Below are positions 44,294 through 54,083 of a DNA stretch of 64,000 nucleotides, piece after piece; positions within the stretch are counted from its first letter, which is position 1; every line of letters begins with the position of its first letter. The notes below the pieces were generated by a model. That model saw only the letters and a list, made by a program, of their open reading frames with translations. It was not told where the DNA came from and made no database searches. The translations under genes and the position numbers were made by a program. Source of the stretch: Lachnospiraceae bacterium (GTDB taxonomy: Bacteria > Bacillota > Clostridia > Lachnospirales > Lachnospiraceae). The stretch is from the NCBI GenBank assembly GCA_015056735.1, contig SVFT01000001.1, forward strand, positions 484,613 to 548,612. Direction: 5' to 3'.

Positions 44294-46177
44294 ATGCTTC
44301 TTGATAAGATCGAAAAAGCAAATGATATAAAGAAGATCGCACCTGCCGATTATCCGCGGCTGGCATCCGAGATCCGTGATTTTCTGATCCGCAAGATCAG
44401 TGTGACGGGCGGCCATTTAGGCTCGAATCTTGGAGCCGTGGAGCTGACGATGGCGCTCCACTTAAGTCTGGATCTTCCCAAAGACAAGATCATCTGGGAT
44501 GTCGGGCATCAGTCATATACACATAAGCTCCTGACCGGGCGTAAAGAAGGCTTTGAGAACCTTCGTAAGTACGGCGGCATGAGCGGTTTTCCCAAGAGAA
44601 AAGAAAGTGCCTGTGATGCATTTGATACCGGGCACTCGTCTACGTCCATCTCCGCAGGACTCGGCCTTGTGAAGGCACGTGATCTGCGCGGGACGGACGA
44701 GCGTGTCGTATCGGTTATCGGCGACGGCTCCATGACGGGTGGAATGGCATACGAAGCACTGAATAATGCAGCCAGGCTGACAACGAATTTTATCATCGTA
44801 CTGAACGATAACAATATGTCGATCTCGGAGAATGTAGGAGGCATGTCCAATTACTTAAACGAGATCCGTACCGCAACGGGCTATCTGGACCTGAAGGCAG
44901 GCGTTCACAATGCCTTAAAAAGCATACCTCGCGGTGAGAGCATTGCACGTAAGATCAAAAAGGCCAAGAGCAGCTTCAAGAATCTGGTTGTGCCGGGCAT
45001 GTATTTTGAGGATATGGGCATTACATACCTGGGACCGGTCGACGGACACGATGTGGCGGCAATGGTCAAGGTTTTCGGCGAGGCGATGCGCTGCAAGAAT
45101 GCGGTTGTTGTACATGTACTGACGCACAAAGGCAAGGGTTTTCTCCCTGCGGAGCGTCATCCGGCCAGGTTCCACGGCACGTCACCTTTTGATATCGAGA
45201 CGGGCCTTCCTTCGAAGCAAAAAACAAAGGCAGACTATACCGATATCTTTTCGACTGTGATGACCAAGCTTGGTGCGAGAGATAACAGGATCGTTGCGAT
45301 CACGGCGGCGATGCTTGAAGGCGCGGGACTGAAACGTTTCCGTAATCTTTATCCCGATCGTTTCTTTGATGTCGGGATCGCCGAACAGCATGCGGTTACA
45401 TTCGCAGCAGGTCTTGCGGCAGGCGGCATGAAGCCGATCTTTGCCGTTTATTCGTCGTTCCTGCAGCGTGCATACGACCAGATCGTACATGATGTATGTC
45501 TGCAGAACCTCCCTGTCGTATTTGCGATCGACAGAGCAGGGCTTGTCGGTGCGGACGGAGAGACGCATCAGGGTATCTTTGACCTCTCGTATCTGTCATC
45601 GATCCCCAATATGACCGTAATGGCACCCAAGAATAAATGGGAGCTTTCTGACATGCTCAAATTTGCCGTTGATCTTGGAAGCCCGGTGGCGATCCGCTAT
45701 CCGCGCGGAACGGCATATGACGGACTGAAAGATTTTCGTGCACCGATCCGGCTTGGCAGGAGCGAAGTGCTCTATGAAGAAGAGGATATCGCGCTCATCG
45801 CCGTCGGCAGCATGGTGCATACGGCGGAAAACGTACGCAAACGTCTTAAAGAATTGGGGTATTCGTGTACCCTTGTGAATGCGCGCTTTGTGAAGCCTTT
45901 TGATGAAGATATGATCCGTGAGGTCGCAAAGGAACATCGCCTTCTTGTCACGCTCGAAGAAAATGTGGAAAGCGGCGGCTTCGGAGAGCATGTACGTTCA
46001 TTTGTCGATTCGCTTAACCCAAGGCCGGAGCTTTTGACGATCGCGCTGCCTGATGTTTACATAGAACATGGCAATCTTGACCTTCTGTACAAGGAAGTCG
46101 GCATTGACGAAGAATCTGTCTTCAAGCGCATCGTAACTGCATATGCGCCGCTTGGAAGAGGGGAGAGTCAGTCATGA
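44294..46177 (+). CDS. dxs: 1-deoxy-D-xylulose-5-phosphate synthase
   Basis: A 627-residue thiamine-diphosphate enzyme, first step of the MEP isoprenoid pathway. TGGHLGSNLGAVELTMALH, IGDGSMTGGMAYEALNNA (ThDP motif GDG...NN) and NDNNMSISENVGGMS are in the N-terminal domain; the pyrimidine domain has DVGIAEQHAVTFAAGLA and the C-terminal transketolase domain follows. It lies beside ispA, so both supply isoprenoid precursors. Overlaps tlyA by 4 bases. Confidence 0.96.
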   Translation: MLLDKIEKANDIKKIAPADYPRLASEIRDFLIRKISVTGGHLGSNLGAVELTMALHLSLDLPKDKIIWDVGHQSYTHKLLTGRKEGFENLRKYGGMSGFPKRKESACDAFDTGHSSTSISAGLGLVKARDLRGTDERVVSVIGDGSMTGGMAYEALNNAARLTTNFIIVLNDNNMSISENVGGMSNYLNEIRTATGYLDLKAGVHNALKSIPRGESIARKIKKAKSSFKNLVVPGMYFEDMGITYLGPVDGHDVAAMVKVFGEAMRCKNAVVVHVLTHKGKGFLPAERHPARFHGTSPFDIETGLPSKQKTKADYTDIFSTVMTKLGARDNRIVAITAAMLEGAGLKRFRNLYPDRFFDVGIAEQHAVTFAAGLAAGGMKPIFAVYSSFLQRAYDQIVHDVCLQNLPVVFAIDRAGLVGADGETHQGIFDLSYLSSIPNMTVMAPKNKWELSDMLKFAVDLGSPVAIRYPRGTAYDGLKDFRAPIRLGRSEVLYEEEDIALIAVGSMVHTAENVRKRLKELGYSCTLVNARFVKPFDEDMIREVAKEHRLLVTLEENVESGGFGEHVRSFVDSLNPRPELLTIALPDVYIEHGNLDLLYKEVGIDEESVFKRIVTAYAPLGRGESQS

Positions 46178-46995
46178 AAGAGAGATTGGACGTACTCCTT
46201 GTAAAGCAGGGACTTGCAGCTTCCCGTGAGAAAGCCAAGGCGGTCATCATGGCAGGCGACGTTTTTGTGGACGGACAGAGGGAAGACAAGGCGGGCTCGA
46301 TGTTCGCCGAGGATAAGGTTAAGATCGAAGTTAAGGGGAAACCTTTAAAATACGTAAGCCGCGGCGGCCTTAAATTAGAGAAGGCAATGACTGCGTTTGA
46401 CATCAGACTGGATGATGCGGTCTGCATGGACATCGGCGCTTCGACCGGCGGCTTTACAGACTGCATGCTCCAAAACGGCGCATCCAAGGTCTACTCCGTT
46501 GACGTGGGCCACGGTCAGCTTGACTGGAAACTGCGCAATGATCCGCGCGTTGTCTGTATGGAAAAGACCAATTTCCGTTATATGGTGCGGGATGATATCG
46601 ATGACGACCTTGACTTTGCGTCTGTCGATGTTTCCTTCATCTCCCTTGAAAAGATCTTGCCGCCTGCGCACGCGCTTTTAAAACCCGAGGGCCGGATGGT
46701 GTGCCTGATCAAACCGCAGTTTGAGGCGGGCCGTGAAAAGGTAGGCAAAAAAGGCGTTGTCAGAGATCCCGATGTACATCTTGAAGTCGTTGAGCGCATC
46801 CTGTCCTTTGCGGGCGCAAACGGTTTCCGTGTTTTGAATCTTTCGTTTTCTCCGATCAAGGGACCGGAGGGAAATATTGAATACCTGGTGCATTTACAGA
46901 AAACAGGCATTGGCACAGAGGACGCATCATCTGTATCGTCTGAGACGATCCGTGAGACGGTGCGCATGGCACACGAGGCATTGGACAGAGAATGA
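46174..46995 (+). CDS. tlyA: TlyA family rRNA (cytidine-2'-O)-methyltransferase
   Basis: A 273-residue protein: an N-terminal S4 RNA-binding domain (MKERLDVLLVKQGLAASREK, about 1-60) and a FtsJ/RrmJ-type Rossmann methyltransferase (CMDIGASTGGFTDCMLQNGA binds SAM; VDVSFISLEKILP and LIKPQFEAGREKVGKKGVV follow). In mycobacteria it methylates 16S and 23S rRNA; the old name hemolysin is misleading. ATGA overlaps on both sides. Confidence 0.93.
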   Translation: MKERLDVLLVKQGLAASREKAKAVIMAGDVFVDGQREDKAGSMFAEDKVKIEVKGKPLKYVSRGGLKLEKAMTAFDIRLDDAVCMDIGASTGGFTDCMLQNGASKVYSVDVGHGQLDWKLRNDPRVVCMEKTNFRYMVRDDIDDDLDFASVDVSFISLEKILPPAHALLKPEGRMVCLIKPQFEAGREKVGKKGVVRDPDVHLEVVERILSFAGANGFRVLNLSFSPIKGPEGNIEYLVHLQKTGIGTEDASSVSSETIRETVRMAHEALDRE

Positions 46996-47846
46996 AACAC
47001 TTTTTCGTTATCACGAATCCCGATAAGGATCCGAATCTGGAGGCCACCCGCAAAGTGGAGGCTTTTCTTTCGGCGCACGGCGCTTCGTTCGTAACGCTTG
47101 TCAGAGAGCGTAAACACGGCGAAGATCCTTCTTATACGGACATCGATGCGATCCCGCATGGGACGGAATGCATCCTGGTGCTCGGCGGGGACGGTACGCT
47201 CCTGGAGGCGGCCAGAGATACGGCGGGCAGCAAGATCCCGCTGATCGGGATCAATTTGGGCAACCTCGGCTTCCTTACGGAAGTCGAAGTATCTAGTCTT
47301 GAGAGCGCTTTGACACAGCTTCTCAAGGATCAATATCATCTCGAAGACCGAATGATGGAAAAGGGTCAGATCATCCGCGGGGACAAAGTCGTGGATGAAT
47401 CCTTTGCGCTTAACGATATCGTTATTACCAGAAGCGGTTCCATGCAGATTCTGCATTTTCACATATATGTAAACGGGCAATTCTTAAAAACGTACAGTGC
47501 AGACGGCGTGATCGTATCGACACCGACCGGTTCGACGGGCTACAACATGTCAGCGGGTGGCCCCATCGTAGAGCCGGTTGCAAACCTTATGGTCATCACA
47601 CCGATCTGTCCGCATACGTTTAATTCAAGGAGCATCGTTCTGTCAGCGGACGACTGCATCGAAGTGGAGATTGCCAGGGACAGGGACCCGGACAAGCAGA
47701 TCGAAGCTAATTTTGACGGCGGGCACAGTGTGCCACTTAAGGAAGGGGATCGGATACGCATTACCAAAAGCGAGATCACAACAGGCCTTTTGAAGCTTAG
47801 CTCCGTCAGCTTCCTGCAAGTACTGCACAAGAAGATAAGTGAGTGA
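46992..47846 (+). CDS. nadK: NAD kinase
   Basis: A 284-residue ATP-NAD kinase making NADP. GGDGTLLEAARD is the nucleotide motif, GINLGNLGFLTEVE and VIVSTPTGSTGYNMSAGGPIV follow, and the substrate region ends in PICPHTFNSRSIV. The N-terminal 60 residues are shorter in predicted structure than in Bacillus but complete. Overlaps tlyA and argR. Confidence 0.95.
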   Translation: MKHFFVITNPDKDPNLEATRKVEAFLSAHGASFVTLVRERKHGEDPSYTDIDAIPHGTECILVLGGDGTLLEAARDTAGSKIPLIGINLGNLGFLTEVEVSSLESALTQLLKDQYHLEDRMMEKGQIIRGDKVVDESFALNDIVITRSGSMQILHFHIYVNGQFLKTYSADGVIVSTPTGSTGYNMSAGGPIVEPVANLMVITPICPHTFNSRSIVLSADDCIEVEIARDRDPDKQIEANFDGGHSVPLKEGDRIRITKSEITTGLLKLSSVSFLQVLHKKISE

Positions 47847-48310
47847 ACCTTATGAAACGTAAGAGACAGAATAAGATCTTAGAGCTGATCGAGCGATACG
47901 AGATCGGCACACAGGAAGAACTGGCACAGCGTCTTTCAGATGCGGGCTTTGCCGTAACACAGGCGACGGTGTCCAGGGATATCCGTGAGATGAAACTTTC
48001 AAAAGTCCCCGCAAACGGCGGCGGTCAGAAGTACATCTATATTCACCGTGAGGATGCGTATCTGGGCGATAAGTATTCACGCGTCCTGAAAGAAGGCTTC
48101 TCCTCTATGGGAATGGCGAGCAGCATCTTGGTCGTAAAGACCGTATCCGGTATGGCAATGGCGGTTGCCGCATCGCTTGATGCTCTTCGAATGGACGAGA
48201 TCGTCGGTACGATCGCCGGAGACGATACGATCATGATGGCGATCCGTACACCGGATGACGCGGAGACAGTCATGCATAAAATCGAGGAAATGATAGGTTA
48301 TGTTAACTAA
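47843..48310 (+). CDS. argR: Arginine repressor ArgR
   Basis: A ~155-residue ArgR. The N-terminal winged helix has RQNKILELIERYEIGTQEEL and VTQATVSRDIREMKLSKVP; the C-terminal arginine-binding trimerisation part has SSILVVKTVSGMAMAVAASLD and IVGTIAGDDTIMMAIRT. The GTG at 47843 overlaps the nadK stop by 4 bases (GTGA), like the neighbouring gene pairs; ATG 47852 is an alternative start three codons in. Overlaps recN by 11 bases. Confidence 0.93.
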   Translation: MNLMKRKRQNKILELIERYEIGTQEELAQRLSDAGFAVTQATVSRDIREMKLSKVPANGGGQKYIYIHREDAYLGDKYSRVLKEGFSSMGMASSILVVKTVSGMAMAVAASLDALRMDEIVGTIAGDDTIMMAIRTPDDAETVMHKIEEMIGYVN

Positions 48311-49979
48311 TCTTTATGTAAAAAATCTCGCGCTGATCGAAGAGGTCGACGTGGATTTTGAGCCGGGATTGAATATCCTGACGGGCGAGACGGGCACCGG
48401 TAAATCGATCATCATCGGATCGATCGGTCTGGCGCTTGGCGCAAAAGCCGACCTGGGTATGATCCGGCAGGGGGCGGACAGCGGTCTGATCCGCCTGGCT
48501 TTTTCCGTTACAGAGGCTGACAGGAAGAAGCTTTCGGAACTGTTGGAAGAAGATCTTGATGATGATACGGTCGTGATCAGCAGAAAACTGTCACAGGGCA
48601 AGAGCACCGCAAAGGTCAACGGCCTTACCGTATCGGCAAGGCAATTAAAAGAGATCGCCGGGATCCTTTTTGACCTGTACGGGCAGAGAGAACACCAGGA
48701 TCTTATCAGTAAGAAGAATCACTTAGACCTCCTGGACGACTTTGCGGGAGCAGAACTTTCTTCCTTGAAAAAAGAGATCTCCGAAGCGTACACCGCTTAC
48801 CGGAGCGCACTTAAGGCCTTTACGGAAGAAAGCAAAGATGAATCGGCACGGGATAAGGAGATCGAGCTTGCCGAGTTTGAATACAAAGAGATCGAGGATG
48901 CCGGTTTGAAACCGGGCGAAGACGAGGAACTTGAGCGTATCTTCCATAAAATGGAGAATGTGCAGAAGATCGCGGAGTCCGTATCCCGTGCGCTTGCAGC
49001 GCTTTCATCTGATGATGACGGATGCGCTTTATCGCTGATCGGAGCGGCTGCGCGAGAAGTGAAAGCTGCCGGGAGTTATGACGAAGCACTTGCATCACAT
49101 GAAGAGATCCTGCTGCAGGCAGAGGATCTGCTTCATGATGCGGCAAGAGGCTTATCCGACTATCTGGAAGCGGCTGAATTCGATGAGACCCTCTACAATG
49201 AGACCAAAGAGCGATTAAACCTTGTCAATAAACTGAAATCCAAGTACGGCGATTCGATCGAGGCCGTTCTTGCATACATGGGCGAACTGGCCGATAAGCT
49301 GGAACGCTGGAAAGACCATGATGCGTATGTCCTTCGTCTTGAGAAGGAACTGTCCGAGAAGAAGGCGGTGCTAACCGAACTTTGCAGGAAAGCGCACGAG
49401 ATCCGGGAAGCAGAAGCCGGACGCTTCGAGACGGTCATGAAAGAGACGCTTTTATCGCTGAATTTTCTGGATGCTTCATTTGAAGTGAGACTTACATCCG
49501 GCGAGCAGCTCTTTAGCGCCGGCGGGTATGATGATTGCGAGTTCTGGATCAGCGCGAATCCGGGTGAGCCCCTGAGACCTTTGCAGAATGTTGCAAGCGG
49601 CGGCGAACTGTCACGTATCATGCTTGCATTTAAGACGGTCATGGCAGGAAAAGAAGAACTTGAAACAATGATCTTTGATGAGATCGATTCTGGTATCAGC
49701 GGTAATACCGCATGGCAGGTATCCGAAAAACTCGGTGCTCTTTCAAAGGCACATCAGATCATCTGCATTACGCACCTGCCTCAGATCGCAGCAATGGCGG
49801 ACGCACACTACGGGATTGAAAAAAAGGCTTCGAATGGGCGGACACATACGCAGATCACGCGTCTTACGGAAGAAGAAGGCATCAAAGAGCTTGCCAGACT
49901 CTTGGGAAGCGGGACACTTTCCGATGCGGCGATCGAAAATGCAAAGGAAATGCGCAGAAACGCGAGAGAGCGAGTATAA
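48300..49979 (+). CDS. recN: DNA repair protein RecN
   Basis: A 559-residue SMC-like ATPase acting early at double-strand breaks. Walker A is GETGTGKSIIIGSIGLALGA; LYGQREHQDLISK is typical; coiled-coil arms occupy about 165-370; the C-terminal head has ASGGELSRIMLAFK (signature) and MIFDEIDSGISGNTA (Walker B). Last gene of the asp23 operon; the usual argR-recN neighbour pair. Confidence 0.95.
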   Translation: MLTNLYVKNLALIEEVDVDFEPGLNILTGETGTGKSIIIGSIGLALGAKADLGMIRQGADSGLIRLAFSVTEADRKKLSELLEEDLDDDTVVISRKLSQGKSTAKVNGLTVSARQLKEIAGILFDLYGQREHQDLISKKNHLDLLDDFAGAELSSLKKEISEAYTAYRSALKAFTEESKDESARDKEIELAEFEYKEIEDAGLKPGEDEELERIFHKMENVQKIAESVSRALAALSSDDDGCALSLIGAAAREVKAAGSYDEALASHEEILLQAEDLLHDAARGLSDYLEAAEFDETLYNETKERLNLVNKLKSKYGDSIEAVLAYMGELADKLERWKDHDAYVLRLEKELSEKKAVLTELCRKAHEIREAEAGRFETVMKETLLSLNFLDASFEVRLTSGEQLFSAGGYDDCEFWISANPGEPLRPLQNVASGGELSRIMLAFKTVMAGKEELETMIFDEIDSGISGNTAWQVSEKLGALSKAHQIICITHLPQIAAMADAHYGIEKKASNGRTHTQITRLTEEEGIKELARLLGSGTLSDAAIENAKEMRRNARERV

Positions 49980-49980
49980 T
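49951..49980 (+). promoter_or_regulatory. Possible promoter for the TPR-DUF4037-DUF4125 gene
   Basis: A perfect TATAAT (49975-49980) overlaps the recN stop codon, with a weak TGCGCA 18 bases upstream. A TTGACA at 49992 has no matching -10. Confidence 0.35.
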
Positions 49981-50024
49981 AAAAATATAGATTGACAGAT
50001 CTTATCATAAAGGGGTGATTTTTC

Positions 50025-52358
50025 ATGGATACTGAGAAAATCTTACAGGAGCTCGACAGATTGTTCGCTACGTATCAGATTGATAAGGTGGAGGCCTTTC
50101 TGGAGAACAGGATCAATGAAGCGGTGCTTTCGGGTGATGATGGCGCTGAGATTACCTTGCTGAACGAAATGATCGGCTATCTGCGCGATGCAGGGAAGTA
50201 TGAGAAGTGTGTATCGTATTGTGAGCGGCTTGCGGCAAAGCTCGAGAGTTCGGACCTTCGCGGGACCGTTCCTTATGCGACTTCACTGGTCAATATCGCG
50301 AACGCATACCGTGCGGCAGGCAAGCTTGACGAGTCGCTGGTACTGTTTAAAAGTGCACAGATGATCTTTGAACAAAAGCTGCCGGCAGACGACATGCTCT
50401 TTGCAAGCCTTTATAACAACATGGCGCTTCTGTATCAGGAAGCAAAGGATTTTGAAGCATCCTGTGCCTGCCTGCAAAAAGCGCTCGATATCGTATCAAA
50501 GCGTGCCGATCAGCGGATCGAGACAGCGACGACACATACGAACCTTGCGATGTCTCTTTTAAAGCTTGGAGACTGGGAGACTGCGATGGAGCATCTGCGC
50601 CCCGCATTCTCGATCTTTGAGATGGATGATGAGACGGATTATCACTACAGCGGCGCGCTGTCTGCTATGGGTGAAGCGCTGTATCTGGCGGGTCGTTATG
50701 ATGAATCTGCCGCTTATTATGAGCGGGCGCTTGACGAGATCGAAAAGCACATGGGCAGAACTGCTGCTTATGAGATCGTGGCACAGAATCTGGAAGCGGC
50801 GCGATATAAAGCAAAAGAAGTGCCTGATGTGGCACCGGACGTAACAAGCGGTCTTGCGCTCTGCGAAGCATTTTATAAAGAATACGGCGAGCCGATGCTC
50901 AGAGAGAAGTTTGCACCCTATTTTGAACAGATGGCATGTGGACTTGTCGGAGAAGGATCCGAATGCCTAGGCTATGATGATATGACATCGCGTGATCATG
51001 ATTTCGGACCGGGCTTCTGTATTTGGTTGACTGATTCGGTCTATGATGAGATCGGTGAGAGATTGCAGGAAGAATATGATAAACTGCCGCGTGCCTATAT
51101 GGGTATCGTAAGGCGTGAGAGCCCGAAAGCTCCGAAGCGCGTCGGCGTATTCAGAATCTCGGATTTTTATAATCGTCTGATTGGGCTTCCCGATGCTCCT
51201 GAGAGTCAGCATCAGTGGCTGTTTCTTGACGACTACCGTCTGCTCAATGCATCGAACGGCAAAGTCTTTCACGATCCCGTCGGTGAGTTTACGAGGATCC
51301 GCACCAAGATCCGTTCTTACTATCCGGAAGAAGTGCGTATTCGAAAAGTCGCGCGAGAGGCGGCGTTGATCGCACAGTCCGGCCAGTACAATTACGGCCG
51401 CATGTTTGGGCGCGGCGATCTTGTGACCTCCGGCATTGCACTTTCGGAATTTATGAAGCATACGATGCTGATGGTACATCTTCTAAACAGACGTTATGCA
51501 CCGTATTATAAGTGGCTGCGCAGGAGCCTTGAGGATCTGCCACTTCTTACGGGCGTACGGGATATCCTCGATGCAATGGCAGGTATGCAGGTCGGTGATC
51601 CCAGGATCCCCGAGTGCATTGAGATGATCGTAAAGCTCATCATTGCCGAAATGCAGAAACAGAGGCTGACTGCGGAGACCGATACCTATCTCGACCATCA
51701 TACGGACAGTATCCTTCATGCGATCGCGCAGAAGGACGAGGATCCGCGTGTCCACAGCGAATTTGTGGAGGAGCTTATCCGTCTGGAATGGGAGACTTTT
51801 GACAAAACGAAGAACATCGGGGGCAGAGCAGACTGCCAGGATGATCACGATACGTTCTATATCATGCGTAAGAGCCAGTATCTTACCTGGTCAAGTGAGA
51901 TGCTCAAGAGCTATATTCAGGATTTCAGACGTGCGATCAAAGAGGGACGGAATCTCATCAGTGAGAAGTACGGCTATATGATGGAGTCGACATCGCCTGC
52001 AGAGTATGCTGCGATCAGACACCTGCTTCCTGAAGTGCCGGAAGAAAAGCTTGCGATCATCAACGCGATCTGTGAGCTGCAGGTGGGCATGATGGAAGAG
52101 TGCGCTGAGAAGTATCCGCTCGCTGCAAGCCAGGCGCGGGCGATCCATACTGCAGAGGATACACCTTTTTCCACATCGTACGAGACGTACCTGCGCGGCG
52201 AACTCAAGACGTATTCGGATGAGACACTTGACTTGTACGGTCGATTTATTGCCAAGCTCGCAAAGCGTGGCGTGAACCTGGCGCAGATGATCATCGAGAA
52301 TACGGCGATCCTTTACGGATACGATTCACTCGACGACCTCGAAGCAAAGCTTCGCTGA
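50025..52358 (+). CDS. TPR-DUF4037-DUF4125 fusion protein
   Basis: A 777-residue cytoplasmic protein of unknown function made of three parts. Residues ~1-270 contain tetratricopeptide-type helical repeats (LYNNMALLYQEAKDFEASCA, TTHTNLAMSLLKLGDWETA, ALYLAGRYDESAAYYERAL). About 290-550 is DUF4037, a nucleotidyltransferase-fold family, with GYDDMTSRDHDFGPGFCIWL. About 575-775 is DUF4125 (EWETFDKTKNIGGRADCQ followed by DTFYIMRKSQYLTWSSEM). The SRDHD acidic residues could bind metal as in nucleotidyltransferases. It is flanked by recN and glgA, with no operon partner to point to a role. Domain calls good, function unknown. Confidence 0.85.
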   Translation: MDTEKILQELDRLFATYQIDKVEAFLENRINEAVLSGDDGAEITLLNEMIGYLRDAGKYEKCVSYCERLAAKLESSDLRGTVPYATSLVNIANAYRAAGKLDESLVLFKSAQMIFEQKLPADDMLFASLYNNMALLYQEAKDFEASCACLQKALDIVSKRADQRIETATTHTNLAMSLLKLGDWETAMEHLRPAFSIFEMDDETDYHYSGALSAMGEALYLAGRYDESAAYYERALDEIEKHMGRTAAYEIVAQNLEAARYKAKEVPDVAPDVTSGLALCEAFYKEYGEPMLREKFAPYFEQMACGLVGEGSECLGYDDMTSRDHDFGPGFCIWLTDSVYDEIGERLQEEYDKLPRAYMGIVRRESPKAPKRVGVFRISDFYNRLIGLPDAPESQHQWLFLDDYRLLNASNGKVFHDPVGEFTRIRTKIRSYYPEEVRIRKVAREAALIAQSGQYNYGRMFGRGDLVTSGIALSEFMKHTMLMVHLLNRRYAPYYKWLRRSLEDLPLLTGVRDILDAMAGMQVGDPRIPECIEMIVKLIIAEMQKQRLTAETDTYLDHHTDSILHAIAQKDEDPRVHSEFVEELIRLEWETFDKTKNIGGRADCQDDHDTFYIMRKSQYLTWSSEMLKSYIQDFRRAIKEGRNLISEKYGYMMESTSPAEYAAIRHLLPEVPEEKLAIINAICELQVGMMEECAEKYPLAASQARAIHTAEDTPFSTSYETYLRGELKTYSDETLDLYGRFIAKLAKRGVNLAQMIIENTAILYGYDSLDDLEAKLR

Positions 52359-52397
52359 ATATGGGGCTTGCCCCAATAACGGATTTGGAGGGATTGC

Positions 52398-53843
52398 ATG
52401 AAACGGATACTGTTTGCGGCATCGGAAGGCGTGCCTTTTATCAAGACGGGGGGACTTGCCGATGTTGTGGGCTCATTGCCGAAGGAACTGGATTCGCGCT
52501 ATTTTGATGTACGCGTTGTGCTTCCAAAGTATATGTGCATGAAACAGGAGATCAAGGATCGCCTGGAGTATGTGGCACACTTTTATATGGATTTCCATTT
52601 TAAAGAAGAGTATGTGGGGGTCCTGAAGGCTGTCGAGGATGGCATTACGTTCTACTTTGTAGACAATGAATATTTCTTCGGCGGGGACAGACCGTACGGC
52701 AACGATACGGTGTGGGAGATCACAAAGTTCGCTTTTTTCTCAAAGGCGCTCCTGTCCATTCTGCCTGTGATCGATTTCAGACCCGATGTGATCCATTGCC
52801 ATGACTGGCAGACAGGTCTTGTACCCGTTTATCTGCATGAGCGCTTTGCGGGCGGATCGTTCTTCAGGGGCATCAAAAGCATCATGACGATCCATAATCT
52901 CAAGTTCCAGGGTGTGTGGGATGTCAAGACGGTCAAGGAGATCACAGGTCTTCCGGATTATTACTTTACGCCGGATAAGCTGGAGTATTTTAAAGATGTC
53001 AATCTCCTGAAGGGAGGTCTTGTTTTTGCCGATGCGATCACGACCGTCAGCAAGACGTACGCGGAAGAGATCAAGACCGACTACTACGGCGAGAAGCTTA
53101 ACGGTCTTCTGAATGCGCGTACCAATGACCTTCGCGGCATTGTGAACGGCATTGATTACGATGAGTATAATCCTAAGACGGACAAGTTCCTCGCACATCA
53201 TTACGATGTGACGACATTCCGTAGAGAGAAGATCAAGAATAAGAGAAAGCTGCAGGCGGATCTTGGATTGGAGCAGGATGATAAGAAGTTTATGATCGGA
53301 CTTGTTTCCAGACTGACGGACCAGAAAGGCCTTGATCTCGTATCGTATATGATGGATGAAATCTGCAGTGACAATCTGCAGTTCGTTGTGCTGGGAACCG
53401 GCGAAGAGCGTTATGAGAACATGTTCCGTCATTTTGACTGGAAATATAAAGATAAGGTATCTGCAAATATCTACTATTCTGAAGATATTTCGCACAAGAT
53501 CTATGCAAGCTGTGATGCGTTCCTGATGCCGTCACTGTTTGAACCCTGTGGCCTGAGTCAGCTGATCGCGCTTCGCTACGGCACCGTTCCGATCGTGCGC
53601 GAGACAGGGGGGCTTAAGGATACCGTAGAGCCTTACAATGAATACGAGAACAAGGGTACCGGCTTCTCATTTGCCAATTACAACGCACACGAGATGCTTG
53701 CGACGATCCGTTACGCAGAACGTATCTTCTATACCAAGAAGAGGGACTGGAACAAGATCGTTGAGCGTGCGATGCAGGCTGATTTTTCCTGGAAAGTATC
53801 AGCAAACAAATATCAGGAAATGTACGATTGGCTGATAGGTTGA
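52398..53843 (+). CDS. glgA: Glycogen synthase GlgA
   Basis: A 481-residue GT5 glycosyltransferase using ADP-glucose. KTGGLADVVGSLPKEL near the start is the ADP-glucose binding motif, CHDWQTGLVPVYL follows, and the C-terminal half has GLVSRLTDQKGLDLVSYMMD and PSLFEPCGLSQLIALRYGTV. GGAGGG precedes the ATG. No other glg genes are adjacent. It is the last core-type gene before the accessory region. Confidence 0.95.
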   Translation: MKRILFAASEGVPFIKTGGLADVVGSLPKELDSRYFDVRVVLPKYMCMKQEIKDRLEYVAHFYMDFHFKEEYVGVLKAVEDGITFYFVDNEYFFGGDRPYGNDTVWEITKFAFFSKALLSILPVIDFRPDVIHCHDWQTGLVPVYLHERFAGGSFFRGIKSIMTIHNLKFQGVWDVKTVKEITGLPDYYFTPDKLEYFKDVNLLKGGLVFADAITTVSKTYAEEIKTDYYGEKLNGLLNARTNDLRGIVNGIDYDEYNPKTDKFLAHHYDVTTFRREKIKNKRKLQADLGLEQDDKKFMIGLVSRLTDQKGLDLVSYMMDEICSDNLQFVVLGTGEERYENMFRHFDWKYKDKVSANIYYSEDISHKIYASCDAFLMPSLFEPCGLSQLIALRYGTVPIVRETGGLKDTVEPYNEYENKGTGFSFANYNAHEMLATIRYAERIFYTKKRDWNKIVERAMQADFSWKVSANKYQEMYDWLIG

Positions 53844-53844
53844 T

Positions 53845-53876
53845 AGGCTGAGCGAACGGTGGTTGTCGCTCAGCCT
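53845..53876 (+). terminator. Strong hairpin at the glgA end, no clear U-tract
   Basis: An 11-base perfect stem AGGCTGAGCGA / TCGCTCAGCCT with a 10-base loop begins two bases after the glgA stop. It is followed by GTCATG, not T residues, so it may act as a weak terminator or as an mRNA 3' end. Confidence 0.5.
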
Positions 53877-53935
53877 GTCATGTGGCTGGTTCGCGGCGCC
53901 TCAAAAACGACTGTTTGATATACACAAAGTCAATC

Positions 53936-53966
53936 TGACATCAATTTTTTGCGATTTTTGATGTCA
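53936..53966. repeat. Inverted repeat TGACATCAA / TTGATGTCA
   Basis: Nine-base arms with a 13-base T-rich centre between glgA and the mobile-element remnant. No promoter-like element was recognised nearby. Purpose unknown. Confidence 0.45.
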
Positions 53967-53997
53967 AAATATCATGAACTTAATATTGAGAGTATTG

Positions 53998-54048
53998 AAA
54001 GACACTTTTTTCGGAAAACATTGATTCCGGAGAGAGTGTCTTTTTTTC
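53998..54048 (+). terminator. Terminator ahead of the mobile-element remnant
   Basis: AAAGACACT pairs with AGTGTCTTT, with an inner CGGA/TCCG stem, followed by TTTT. It lies near the junction of the core and accessory regions. Confidence 0.75.
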
Positions 54049-54083
54049 GTCTGAAAAACAGTGAAAGGAGTAAAGAGAGATGA

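Noticed and set aside
49992..49997. TTGACA as -35 of the TPR-DUF4037 gene
   Set aside because: No -10-like hexamer occurs 16-19 bases downstream; the TATAAT nearby is upstream of it.
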